From assembly GCA_037833965.1 (NCBI GenBank), contig AP031356.1, forward strand, positions 1,634,501 through 1,698,500: a stretch of DNA of 64,000 bases, written 5' to 3'. Shown here in pieces: positions 1 through 11,799 of this stretch. This DNA comes from Marchantia polymorpha subsp. ruderalis (taxonomy: Eukaryota; Streptophyta; Marchantiopsida; Marchantiales; Marchantiaceae). Each line of letters opens with the position of its first letter. Position 1 is the stretch's first letter. The notes under the pieces are model-generated. The model made no database searches, was not told the DNA's origin, and saw only the letters and a program-made list of their open reading frames with translations. Made by a program: the position numbers and the translations under genes.

Positions 1-422
1 GGACTATTTATGTAGTTCAAAAGAATAATATAATCATCATAATTCCAGATATTTATTATATTATGTGATGCTATAGCTATATGTAATTGCTTAATATTTA
101 TGTAGATTATAAAGAATAGTTCAAAAGAACAAAAGAATTCACTTTCATTCAAAATTTTTAATATCAAATCTCAGGTTTGATAGAAATTTGTATTATTTGA
201 TCTGTTCATGTTTTCTATTAGAAATGATATTTTATTAATTGAACTTATATATTTAAACTAAAACACAAATTAATGATAAATTTCAATTAAAAATAAACTT
301 TAATTTAAAGATTAAATAAAAAGTTTGTCAATTTTTTTCAAAATTTGTTTTACAACTCATATGTAACACAAAAGAAAATAAAAACTGTGCAGATTGTCTC
401 ATAAATCACCAAGTATCAACAT
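1..422. other. AT-rich intergenic DNA, no gene seen
   Basis: Very AT-rich sequence with stops in all frames. I see no coding region, RNA gene or structured repeat here. Confidence 0.6.
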
Positions 423-662
423 GTGTTGAGGTTAATTAGGGTTTAGTTTTTAGTTTTTTATAGTTAGGCTGGTCGGTATATATAATACAAGGTTTCTGCA
501 CTGTAAAACTGCTTTTCACATACTATAGTAAACTCATTAACGAGAGTTCCTCATGGACATAGCACTCCGAAGGATGAATCACATTATTCGTTGTGTCTTG
601 TGTGTTTGCTGGTGTGTTTGTTGGATTTACTTAGTATTGAAAATTCTTAGTTTTAACCTTGA
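423..662 (+). repeat. Copia-like LTR (probable 5' LTR of a decayed element)
   Basis: The segment begins TGTTGAGG and is followed at 666-678 by a decayed primer-binding-like site (ATTGATATTAGAG, compare the plant tRNA-Met type TGGTATCAGAGC). Its interior shares a patch with the LTRs at 18.5 and 31.2 kb: ATAGCACTCCGAAGGATGAA here against GTAGCACAGAAGGGTGAACC there, followed by a similar TTCG/TGTGTGTTT-rich stretch. It could be the 5' LTR of the gypsy remnant downstream or a leftover of the copia family. No matching 3' LTR was found to the right, so the borders are approximate. Confidence 0.45.
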
Positions 663-2500
663 CAAATTGATATTAGAGTTGGTGACGTTTTGTATCGGTG
701 TGTGGCAGGTCTTTGTCGTCTGAGTCAAGGGCAAACTTTGTTGATGATTTTTTACCAATGACAGTGATCTATAGATTTCGGTTTTCTAAAGCAGATGGTT
801 TTTTAACAATGACGTAATTTTTTTCATAAAAGTTCGACAATTATTTTTTTCAGTTGAGTCTAAGTTCAAAGTTCGAGTTGTCTTAAATTCAACAAGTAAA
901 GTTTGTGAAATTCACGAGGATCAAAAACTATTATAAAAGTTTGTGGAAATTGACAAATTTGAGGCAAATATGGGTGGCAGACAGAAGTTCAAGAAATTTG
1001 ACAACTACGAGTTGAGATGAGTTCGGAAGCTTGTCGAAGCAGATTTGCATTTTGTGATCTTCATTGGCCTTAGAGTCGTCGATCCTGGTTCATGCAAATT
1101 CTTTGGGAAGTGAGTTCCGATGTATTTTGCATGCGTTCCTGTGGAGGAGTTATCTTCTTCTAGTTTGGAGAGTTTCGTCTGTAAACTAGATGCCTTGAGT
1201 TCATGAATGAGCTTACTTGTTAGCTGTTGGTCGGAATGGCCTGCTGCAACCTGTTGAAGAAGATCAACAGAAGACACTCGAACTCGTGGAACACAAAGTG
1301 ATTTTGATGTCACACAAAAGTGGCAGGCTTTTCTTATGTAAAAAGCAGGCATTTAAAGACCAAATACACTAGGTAACTCCTTCCTAAATGCACGACACAC
1401 ACGCACTATTGATCATGCCATCACATGATCACGTACACGCCATGCTCGATACTAAGAACTCGGACACAATCCTGCATGAACATCACACATGACTCGCTCC
1501 ACCTCACGACGCAGCGCGGCGAGAGCGAGAGAACCGAACACTACCTAACAGCTTGTGCATACCGGCAAATTATGAAAGATTAAACTTAAACCAGTATACA
1601 AGCTAGATTATCTAACATTAGCTCCCGAGGTTCGGAACATGATGATGACGTTGTTCTATCAGCATATTGGGCAAAGAGTATGCAACTATGCACTTTGCAG
1701 AGATGGTAGCAATCAGTTTTGAGTGTTAATTCTCTCTAACTCTTGTATTCCTCTAACAATTTCTTTGAACAAATCGTTGTCATAATGTTGATTCTTTAGG
1801 CGAGATTTTTCATGATAACAAAATAAACAAAAGTGTTTATCTTGTTGTATCAAACTTTTGATATTAGACTATGTTGGTAAGATTTACAAAAGCTAGTTTT
1901 GGTCGCCATATGAGGAGATTGATCAAAAAGCTCCAACTGATTCAGACTTCCAACTATCTTATACTGGATCGTATCTTTCCCTAAAGGTTGAAAACATATT
2001 AGATAGTACAATTATAACTAAAGATAGTGAACGAGGGAATTGAAGCTGGAAATAATATAAAACAAATGTATGCATCAGTACAAAATGCTTAGAAGTAGTA
2101 AATCGATGGAATACATTAAAGAGATGGGCTATCTAATTGATGAGGGAAGGATCCACTATAATGCAAGAATGTTCTTCGATGATCATCAGCAATATTTGGT
2201 TTGAAGAGTTCGTTTGAGGCAAAGACGATCTCATGCAAAATGCAAGCAGACCGCAGTAAAAATTTCATATTCAAATTCGAGGCTAGCATGGGTAAGCAAG
2301 CGCGGACGTACAGATGGCGATCAGCGAGTTGCAACTCCAAAGAGCATGATTTTTCACAAGTGACAATATTTTTGAAATTGTCGAAGCAAAGCGAGACAAA
2401 ATCGGATGAAGAGAGTCGCAACGAGTCACAAGCAGACTGCGACAATCGCGGACGTGCGGACGGGCGATTGCTCGTAGTAAGACAAAGGACAGTTGCGCAA
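663..2500. other. Untranslated-leader-like or intergenic DNA, no gene recognised
   Basis: This stretch lies between the PBS-like site and the gag-like region. Short open frames on both strands (for example 1005-1352 minus and 2116-2559 minus) show no recognisable motif and overlap each other, as expected by chance. It may be the leader of the retroelement that follows. Confidence 0.4.
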
Positions 2501-2526
2501 ACGGGTGAAGCATAAAATCTAGGTAG

Positions 2527-4140
2527 GTGATTCAAGAGTTTAAGTACCAACCTATTCAAGATAGTTCTTCACAAGGCTTGAAAGAAGAATTACTTGGAGT
2601 GGGAAAAAAACAGAGTGATCTAGAGGCATTGCAGCCAAGAGAAGATATGATGATCATGCAAAGAATCAGAATTCAATATCAATCTTTCTTGGATAAGGGA
2701 AAACAAAGACTGATGAATGGATAGAAGATTCTATTGATATTGCTCAGTACAATAGAGAAGATGTTATCAAGGTTAGTACATTGGCTGGAGTGCTAAGAGT
2801 AGAAGCGAAACCTTGGTACAATGCGTTGGCAGCCAATATTAAGACTTATTGAAACTTGTTTAAAGTTGATTTCTTGCTTGAATTTAGGAAGGTGAGAGAG
2901 TAGACAGAGACACTCATTAAGATAGGCCAAATGAAAATGAAGAAAGAGAAAAATGTTCGCAAATTTTTGCAGAAGTTCCAGCGGATGGCAAAAAAGATTG
3001 ATCATCCACTAGTAAATTTCATGCTCATATCATGATTTGTTTATTCCCAACCTCAAAAGATGGATATTTCTATTCGACAAGCTCATCCTACCACCTTGGA
3101 GTAGGTTGTGGAAGCAATCATGTACTACAAAAGTGCTTATGTTTCTAGTTCTAAAAAACATAGAAAGAAGAAATATCAGTCAAGCTCAAAGAAAAGTTCA
3201 AATGAATCTAGCTCACAATTTCTAGCTCTAGCTTAGACTCAAGCTTTGGTTCTGAAGCTTATTCAAGCTCAAAAAAAGGGTTAGACAAATGGAACAAGAA
3301 GAAGCACTTCACAAAGAAGAGCAAATCTGCATCCAGCAAGAAATACATAAGCTTCAAGAAGTCTTCCACCAGCAAAGGTATAAGTGATGGTGGGCCGATC
3401 ACTAAAGAGAAGAGTCTAGATGGCAAGGTGAATGACCTTGCTAACTACCTCAAAGCTCTATCAGTTCACTTCGCTGGATTGTCTTCCAATCGCAGGAAAG
3501 TACCAATTAGTCGGACGCATGTTTGGTGTGTACGTTGTAAATAGCTAGGCCATGCACCTAATGAATGTTCTATTTGGCATCCGCAAGTTCAGATGGTAGA
3601 TGAAGAACTTGTTGATCAGTATAGTTTGTCGCTGGTTGAACCTACGGAGTTTTTCTATGAATAAGCACCAAATCTGATGTACCAGATGTTTGTCAGGCCT
3701 TGGAACCCGCATGGACGACCTACAGCCTTCTTAGCTCGACCTGCAGATCAGAATTCAGGATGCTAGAGCAGCTTCTATATTGATTATGGTAGTGTGCTAC
3801 AAGTGCAAAAAATTGGAACATTATTCTAACAACTATCTAGAGTCCAAAAGACAATGATATGACATTTCATCACCGCTTTGTGCAATCTGCAAGAGAGATA
3901 GTCATACAACAGCCAATTGCCCTATGGCTGCTGCATTTAAATTGATCTGAAGTAGACATGAGTCATCTCAACCCACAGCTGCAAAGGCACTAGGAGAAAC
4001 AGCCGTGAGTTTCATTGGGATGGAATGGCAAGAGAAGGGAAAAAAGGAGCAGCCTCAATGGGAGTTTTCAAAAGAAATCCTAGGAACAGAGACTCCACAA
4101 GTTGACGAGCACTTCTACAAGGTCATAACTAGATGTATGA
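2527..4140 (+). pseudogene. Decayed retrotransposon gag with three zinc knuckles
   Basis: Translation in shifting plus-strand frames gives a gag-like region interrupted by many stops. A serine/lysine-rich stretch (about 3120-3400) precedes zinc-knuckle motifs of the CX2CX4HX4C type. Knuckle one (3527-3568) reads CVRCK-stop-LGHAPNEC, with an in-frame TAG. A second copy (3795-3836) reads CYKCKKLEHYSNNY, with the last Cys lost. The third (3879-3920) reads CAICKRDSHTTANC and is intact. Zinc knuckles in gag bind the element RNA during packaging. The gypsy-type protease and reverse transcriptase that follow in the same orientation support gag of one Ty3/gypsy element. It is not functional. Confidence 0.6.
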
Positions 4141-4206
4141 GAAGGAAGGAGAAGAAGTAATAGCAGATCAAGGCTAAGAAGACTAAGTAAGAGTCCTCCA
4201 AGTCTG

Positions 4207-4806
4207 GTGTATCTCCTGAGCAAGATAGTGACTAAAAGAGTATATCCAAAACTTTTCTTTCCTAAAGTTAATGAGGAATATGAGACATTGGAGCATGAAA
4301 AGTCTCTTTCTAAAGACCTTCAAATCATCAGATCACGAGCAATTGTGGAGGAAAAGAAGGTGAAAGCCAAAACTTGTGAATCATTGGTTTCTTATGATAT
4401 TAAGAGATATGTTAAGAACTGTCTAATCACGGCCACATTAGTACAGATAATCAAAGACAACCCTTTTTACAGGAGACAATTGAAGGAAATGCTAGCAGGC
4501 AAACGAAGAAGGAAATTGCCAAAGGTGGATATGATAGACCATGCTGCACTTGAAATTGATATTCAAATCAGTGGCTGTTTTCTTTCTTATGGTGTGATGG
4601 ATGGAGTATCCGGAGTGAACATCAAGATTGAGGCTATTGCCCATCAATTCGATTCTTCACAACTAGAAACCACCAGAACTGTGAAGCTAGCCAATGGAGC
4701 TAGGATGGTGCTAGTGGAATCTTTGAGTAGGGTCCCAACTCTTATAGGTGGCAAACATATCTTGCTAAATTACATGATCATGAGACTAGACATGTCATCT
4801 ACTTAA
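4207..4806 (+). pseudogene. Ty3/gypsy protease region, open fragment
   Basis: This is the longest open stretch (199 codons) of the gypsy remnant. Near codons 120-145 it contains IQISGCFLSYGVMDGVSGVN, matching the active-site neighbourhood of plant gypsy aspartic proteases (pattern D-G-G-S-G-V-N). The conserved small residue after D-G is Val here, which may reflect decay. The part before it is Lys/Glu-rich and resembles the linker between gag and protease. No methionine start is implied, because in the living element this would be part of a gag-pol polyprotein. It lies between the zinc knuckles and the RT fragment, in the expected order. Confidence 0.6.
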
Positions 4807-5499
4807 CTAGTGCTAATTGACAGGCTCATGTTGTATGGAGCTAAGGTGACTATTGATTGGAAGAAGAATGAGTTCATATTCAAAAAGAATCAATAATAGT
4901 GTCTTAGAGAAAGGTGGAGCATGAAGGGGAGACAACTTAGATTGATGAGGAGTATGATTAAGATCTCTCAAACAAATCAGAGGTGGATGATACACATACA
5001 CTTGATTCAGGAGAGGTTTTGCAAGAAAATCATTCATCTGCAAACAACAACTTGCGATTTTCTATAATATCATGCAGATCAGGAGTTGGAAAGATACAAG
5101 TATCATAAGCTAGTAAATTTGATCTCCTAATGGCTCAAGAGATCCAGAAGAAACTAGGTGCACCCAACAAGTTAATTGATTTCAAAGAAAAAGTGGAAAA
5201 CAAGGAGGAAGTCCATGTCTATGGTGGTCTAAGGCTGGCATCTTTAGTGGAGAGCTTGGATTCTCGTGTGAACAACAAGATGGATGTTATCAAGTCGGAG
5301 CAGTACAAGAAAATTTCAGTCAAGTAGGTCAAGGATTTCAATCTAGTATATGCTTTGAAATCATATAACTAAAAGTGCATACATGAGTTGCTTGTTGAAT
5401 ATTTGGATATTTTTGCTTGAAACCATAGAGATATCACATGTGTAATTCCTGAGCTATGAGAGCTTAGGATTGATTTAATGGTGGAAGCAAAGGCAATTA

Positions 5500-6062
5500 G
5501 GCAAAGGCAGCACCGCATGAATTCTAAGTACTCCTTGATGATGAAGAAAAAATTGAACGGTTGCTAGATGCTGGTTACATATATCCAGTAGTCAATAGTG
5601 AGTGGATGTCTCCTCTAGTGATGATAACTAACAAATCTGGTTCAGATAGAAGACCAAAAATCCGAATTTGCCAAGACTTCAAAAAGTTGAATGATGCCAC
5701 TAAGAAGTACTATTATCTCATTTATTGATATGATTCTTGATATAGTAGCAGGTCAAGAATTCTATAGTTTTACTTATGGTACAACTAGGTTTGGATCAGA
5801 AAGTAATGGAAGGTGTTTGACTTCAGACGAATGTCATTTGGGTTATGCAATGCTCTAATGATGTTTCAGAAATTAATGATGAACATTTATCATGACTTTT
5901 TGCAAAAATTTCTGGAGGTTTTCATTGATGACTTTGCTGTGTATGATCTAGATACTTATCACATTGATTGCTTGAGGAAAATATTTCAACGGTGCAGGGA
6001 AGTTGGTCTAAGGTTACATCCAGAAAAATGCTACTTTGTTGAGACAAAGGAAGTTCTTTCAT
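5500..6062 (+). pseudogene. Ty3/gypsy reverse transcriptase fragment
   Basis: Frame-by-frame translation recovers the gypsy RT order: VNSEWMSPLVMITNKSG (about 5592-5642), ICQDFKKLNDATKK (about 5663-5705), FRRMSFGLCNALMMFQKLMM (about 5819-5880), and a catalytic motif FIDDFAVY near 5921-5944, where most elements have Y/F-x-D-D. ERCREVGL-like and HPEKCYF motifs follow. Stops and a frameshift separate the first half (to about 5800) from the open second half (5813-6062). Homology ends at about 6062; RNase H and integrase are absent, so the element is truncated at its 3' side. Family assignment is secure from motif order; the element is dead. Confidence 0.8.
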
Positions 6063-6064
6063 AG

Positions 6065-6782
6065 TATGTGTGAGATGATAATAAATTTTGACAATTTGAA
6101 GAAAATGCAAGACAAAATATCAACATTCAAAGTACTTGTTCATATTTTAGGTAGTATAGGTTTAGAGAACACAAATATACATCAAACTTTCACTTCACAT
6201 TTCATCAATGAAATGTCAAATTAAAACATATCACCTTACAATGATAACAATATAACTCATTTTTTAATATATAATAATAAATTTGTCCCTCACTTTATGA
6301 TTATTCAAGGTCTTTTGTGATTGAAAAATCATTGTCAATACTAGTAAGATCGTAGATAACATGTTAGGATTTCAAACTTTGAGAATTCCAATTCATTGTA
6401 CTGTACTAAGACAATTTTGAGACTAGATCAAAGATTGTCAACCAAATCAAATCAAAAAATATTATTCATGAATGGAAATCAAGATGTCAATATAACTCAA
6501 AATATAGTCTAAGAATTTTTTAAAATTAAGAACATTATGATTAGTTTCCTTATGTACTCTATTTCATCGCAAGTCATATCTTAATCTAACTTAATTATAA
6601 TCGAATAAATATAGTGGGATCATATAAATTTAGTTTAATGTTAAAACTATCATTCTGATACCAAAAATGGAGTATGAGTTCATCCTCTCCGAAATGAATC
6701 ATCAACCTAACGGTATGCTATGCAGCTTTCGGAAATGTTGACAATGCACGAACATGTGTTCAACGTATTATTTTCTTGCAAG
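6065..6782. other. AT-rich intergenic DNA
   Basis: No coding motif, RNA gene or clear repeat was seen between the truncated gypsy remnant and the tandem repeat. Confidence 0.5.
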
Positions 6783-7118
6783 AATCTTTGTAATAGTTGC
6801 AATCTTTAGTTATTAATCATTGTTCTTGAATTATATACTTAGGAGTATCATGTTTGATTGTGTTTTTTCCATAAATGCATCAATATGTAACAAAAATCTT
6901 TACAATAATTTATTGAGTAATTATTAGTCATTTTTTTTTATTTATATACTTAGGAGTATCATGTTTGATTGTATTTTCTCCATAAATACACCAATATGTA
7001 ACAAAAATCTTTGCGACAGATGCAGTAAGTAGTTATTAATCATTGTTCTTGAATTATATACTTAGTAGTATCATGTTTGATTGTGTTTTCTCCATAAATG
7101 CACCAATGTGTAACGAAA
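6783..7118. repeat. Tandem repeat, 3 copies of about 111-112 bp
   Basis: Three head-to-tail units start at about 6783, 6895 and 7006, each at AATCTTT. All share the cores CTTAGNAGTATCATGTTTGA and TCCATAAATNCANCAAT. Unit one and unit three are closest; unit two has diverged in its first 35 bases. There is no coding content. Confidence 0.85.
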
Positions 7119-8357
7119 ACACACTAGGATCGGATACTTGAACTGAGCGCTAATAAAATTATTTTTTTGACTGGTGACGACTTAACATTAGATGATCGGT
7201 TTAACATTTCCCCTGAATTTAATGATGACAAAAACTGAAGTTATTACTTGCCTCAACTACCACCAAACCTACTTTCCTTCTAAAGCAATGCTTTTCTCGG
7301 CCGGTTGGTTCTATTAATCTCAATTTTCGACATGATCCGCATTAGTTCTTTTCTCTTTCACTCTACCGACCATACTTAAACTGTTGATTAGATATAAAGA
7401 CCTGACATAAACGTACTGCTAATATGTGCGTGATGCGCGTATTTGGTTTTCCACGTAGCCCATTTCCCAGTGATGGCATGCATCTGCCCTAGTCGCCTGA
7501 TTTAATACTAAGATCTTCGTTTCTGTAGTAATGGGTGGAAAATTCCATGTTGTGGGTAGAATATCTGCGGAATTTCTCATCTCACATCTAACGACTGACA
7601 TAACTTTGTAACGCAGAAAGGTATCGATAGATGCGTCAGGCACAGGTCAAATCAGAAGATATCATACATGAGTCATTAAAATCATGAGTCTTCTGCACCA
7701 GTGTCACAAAGCTTTTCGAAGCCTAGCTATGCCGAGTACCGCCGAATTCAAATGAAGGAATAAATGAATCGATGACTTCACGACACTCCATGCCCAGGTC
7801 GTGATTTGTTTAATAATTTAAATCAGAAAATGCAAAACGAGTCAAAGAATTTATACATGAGAGAAACGATAAGATTCATAAAATGGTAATGCAATGGTAC
7901 CCTTCAATTATGGTTAGATTAATTCAAGTAGTATGTGGATCGATAAACAAGACTACTCCTGAAACTAACATCTACTGGTACAAAGGCTTGGGTTTCAATT
8001 CATTGTCTACGTATCCTGGCGAGTGGTAGCATCTCCAACAAAATAAAGCTTTCCATTTTTACACGAGATGATACCATACTCAAGCAGCATCGTGTAAAAT
8101 TAGGCTTCTAGGTTAAGACTACAGCGAATTCTTCAATAAAAACAAGGTTCCGCTTTCTCAGAAGCCCAATAGCTCCGAGTATGTGCACTGCTTACCATTT
8201 TACAGTCATCTTGTTAAAATATTCAACACAAACGTCCCGCTTACCTTTACTGCCCTGAATCAGCAAGATTAGACGTGACAAGACAAAAACTGAAACCTCA
8301 GAATGTAAATTTACACTAACCGCCTTCTGTAACTGTACATGTGTCTCCCTCAACTAC
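7119..8357. other. Intergenic DNA with the probable 3' UTR of MED7
   Basis: No gene was recognised. The right part directly follows the MED7 stop codon (minus strand) and probably includes its 3' untranslated region and polyadenylation site. A 74-codon minus-strand open frame at 7419-7643 has no recognisable motif. Confidence 0.5.
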
Positions 8358-11097
8358 CTACCGATATGTTTGAGCGGCCCCGAAGCCATAGTTCTTCATT
8401 CCATTCTTTTGACCACCTAAATTTGATTCCATGAGCGAAGCAGCCATGCCACCATCTTGTTGCATGTCATTCATGTGACCATCAAGTGTCGAAAGGGACT
8501 CTTGCAGCATCTGACGAACTTCCTCCCTCTTCCTTCAAAGGACAGTTCCATATATGTAATTGCATGTTAGCATCAGAAAAGAAGGAAAGTCCTGATAAAG
8601 GCTCACTGTCAGAAACTGAAAATTATAAACATATCTCCCTAACTGGGCGGTGCCAGTAGTAACAGGCAGAATAGCCTATAGGCTTTCTATTTGTTAGGAG
8701 AAACCAGAGCTGGAAGTTATTGCAAAGACAATTACTTCTTCACGATTTCCTTCAACACATCTATGCTGGTCCTAAATATCTCCTGAACAAAAAATTTCCA
8801 AAATGTGGAGCCGAAACCCCACGTCTGGTTGGATAGACCCTGAAACCTCGTGTATCTGGATAGTCCAAAACATGATTTGATAAAGTAAAGAAGAGACTAC
8901 TGAGGTATATTAAGAGGTGGAGTTCAAGACATTCAGACTTAACCAAACATTTCGCATGTAAAACCTTTTACGTGTGACCTGTCCCGTTTTAGCGGATTCT
9001 CTGATCTGGTGCTTATATGTACTGTCAGCAGGAGTCACCAGTCTTAAATTCTGTCCCAACAACAATCTTCAAACCTAGAATAGGTGATCTAGATGGGTTC
9101 TCAGCATAGACCCTCTCCTGTTACCACTATTGAGTCATAACATGTAGTGTATATTTCGCAAGACCGAGTACAAGTACTCAAAGCGAGCGTGAGAACTATA
9201 ATGATATGTAAAAGGCATGCTCAGAAAAATAAAAGGAAAGACAGCTGCACGGGGCAAACGTGATCGGTGGTGAGAGCTTAATACGTCAGGCAGAGTGCAT
9301 ACATCTGAGCAATAGCTAAAGCATCTTACAGCGAAAGAAACCAAATTCTAAGTAGAGTACATTCCAAGCAGCAGAAGGTGTCCACGGCGTAGCTGAAGTA
9401 TTTTAACAGAAGTCGAACACTAAGAGAAGAAAGATTGTCGATGTTACCGAAAAGGTAAGCAGAATAGGATATGCTAGCTTTGAATGTAATGGCGCTGGAT
9501 CCAGAAGCTGGGATCAGCTTAGAAAATGGGCGGGCGTCAACTCGCCCCAGCTATCCCCAATATCTTACCAGCCCCCTTGTACAGGAGCAAGAGTCTAATC
9601 CAGGTTTCAAAGTGAGGAAATTCGCGCTAGGTTTCGATAGATTCAATAAGAACCTAGTATCTTTGCTCCACGAAGATGGAAGAAGAAAAATCGTTCTTTC
9701 ATGAAATTCAGAATTACTTCAACATACTAATATGCAATACACATACAGCAATTTAGCACTGAGCAAAAACAATTGAAATAGCGATTGACCAAAAAACTAG
9801 ATGACATGGACCCATCGTAAATGACACCAATGGAGAGCAGATCATTTTAATGGCTTGTACATGTCAATACCATGATGTTATGTCAGCAAATGAAACAGGG
9901 TGCCAGCTAAGATAGATAATGAGTTTCTATTTCTCTCAAACTCCTGATAAAGAGCGTCAAATATCCCCAAAGTGACTTTGCACAGCATTCCATGTAGCAG
10001 ATTTTCTATGGCCTCATTAAATGATGAACAGTTCTTTGGACACACTGGGTAGAGCTTCAATGATATGACAAATGCAAATTATCATCATTACGCTCATGGG
10101 TCGATAGCTTTTTTTAACTTACCGACGAATATCAGCGACAGCTTTTTTCCGTCTCTGGATTTGTGATTCAAGTATGTGAATGAGAGTAGCTCTAGCCTGC
10201 AAAACAAGGGGAGAATAGTCACCAACTGGTCCACCATACTCCTCATTTCTTATTTTGAGTTCCAACTTGTAGGTAGACAAAGTTGATCATACAAAATTTC
10301 GCAGGACCAACCTGATGAGGCCGCAATGAGTTGAGAAGATGGTGCATATTCCTAAGTATAAGACCCATATCTTCCACTCGCCGAGCATATTGAGATGGTC
10401 TTTCAACCAGCACATCTGATAGCTCCAAAAACTGGAAACTAAGTTCTCGATTGAGCGATCTGAGCTCTTTCTTGTAGTCTGCAGATGTCACAAACTGAGG
10501 GTGAGCAGCACTGAAGAAGAGTTGCCCTTGCCTACTTATGCGTACTGTTATTTACTGACATCGAACAGGAAGTAAAAACATCATCTTCGCATGAATTTAC
10601 AAGGCACATTGTAAGATACCCTGCACTGCATAGAACTAGCTGATGTGAGGAACTCTCGCATGATTCTGTGTGAGCATTCAACAAAAGGTCTAAGAACCTC
10701 ATGAACAGAGTACGAAATCCACTTACCCACATTCGGACCCGTGGGATAAAGTTGCCTCAGCCCTTGTTCCTCCAAACTTGGTAAAACATCGTCCGTCTGT
10801 GAAGCAAAGATGAGGCATTTTTCAGACAATGAAAGAACAGAGAGTATGACAGAAATCAAAATTCAAGCGGCTACGCTCGAATTGTTCGGCTCAGGAAACC
10901 AAAGTGAGTATTAACACCTCCAATTCTGGGAATTCTATCACGTTCTTAGCAGGTATACACACCGTGTAGTTGGCGCCGAAAAGGTTGTAGGTGCCCACGA
11001 CGGGCGGGGGAGGGGCAGGACAGGAGTCAGGATTCTCAGAGAAGTCCTTGTACAATCTGTAATAGGGCGGAGGCGGAGGATAAGCTGAGGCCGCCAT
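8358..11097 (-). CDS. MED7: Mediator of RNA polymerase II transcription subunit 7
   Basis: MED7 belongs to the middle module of Mediator, where it pairs with MED21 in a long hinge that links transcription factors to RNA polymerase II in the nucleus. Five exons fit together in frame: 11097-10963, 10796-10727, 10478-10312, 10196-10123 and 8532-8358, giving 206 codons plus TAG, all with GT-AG introns. The N-terminus carries the family signature YPPPPPYYRLYKDFSENP, then DDVLPSLEEQG, YKKELRSLNREL, LVERPSQYARRVED and LLNSLRPHQ, followed by a helical stretch ending RRKREEVRQML. These match plant MED7 as I remember it. The protein runs beyond the usual plant length (Arabidopsis about 168) with a Met/Gly/Asn/Gln-rich tail encoded by exon 5. 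Intron 4 is long (about 1.6 kb). The start is the first ATG and opens the conserved proline run. It looks intact. Confidence 0.95.
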
Positions 11098-11345
11098 ATC
11101 GTCCTCTCAGAAGAGAAGTCCAGTACCGAAAATCCGTCAGCTCAAAATTGACCAAAAACGATCGACAGTCGTCAAGAAAAACTCGCACTTCACTGACTAC
11201 GCCCTCTGCCACCAACTAGACATTTCTCCCACAAAAAATTCTAAATAAGACGTCGCGGTTCCATCGGGATTTTCAAGCTGCAATGTCCTCACAACCATCG
11301 AACGAACACTGACTGGATGGGCGCCGGACGCCCTTCGACGCAAAA
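11098..11345. promoter_or_regulatory. 5' UTR and promoter region of MED7
   Basis: This is the GC-richer stretch immediately upstream of the MED7 start codon on the minus strand. No obvious TATA box was seen. It is assigned as 5' UTR/promoter only because of its position. Confidence 0.35.
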
Positions 11346-11729
11346 TTGCACCGAAAAGCTCAAACAATCGAAACCGACATTGAGCAAAAATCAAACGCTG
11401 TGTTCAATCGGAAGATGGAACGAATGCCCGCCGAGATTCAAAGTTTCGTTCTTAGGGTGCACGAGCACCGGAGTCCTAGAGATAGTGATGATCACCGGCC
11501 GTTCGGGCCGACCGGCAATCCTGGTGACGTTTACCGGCAGAATCCCAGAATTCCCCGCGAACAATCTCCTCTCGCGCGTGCCCTGGCGCAGCCCGGCGTA
11601 CTGGGAATGCATCCGCCGTCCGGATCTGACAGGGTATCTGGATCACGCCGTCGGGCTTCACATTCACGGACACATTCCAATGAATCTGATGAGTACGGGT
11701 CTACTGTACCTTCATCGTATCGGATGTGA
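11346..11729 (+). other. GC-rich open frame of unknown status, upstream of MED7
   Basis: A plus-strand frame of 127 codons starts at an ATG and reads as a Pro/Arg/Ser-rich peptide (for example SGSRRRASHSRTHSNESDEY). I do not recognise it. Several other frames in the same 450 bases are also open on both strands, including 11317-11763 plus and 11531-11791 minus. That is typical of GC-rich non-coding DNA such as a promoter or 5' UTR region. It sits about 250 bases upstream of MED7, head-to-head with it. I give it a low chance of being a real gene. Confidence 0.2.
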
Positions 11730-11799
11730 ACTGTACGACGGATCGTTTGACGATAAAACCTGAACACAACATCGAGAATAACAAAATACAAAGAGAGCC

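Noticed and set aside
9471..9704. Plus-strand open frame of 77 codons in MED7 intron 4
   Set aside because: No motif, no upstream signal, and it lies wholly in an intron of a well-supported gene.
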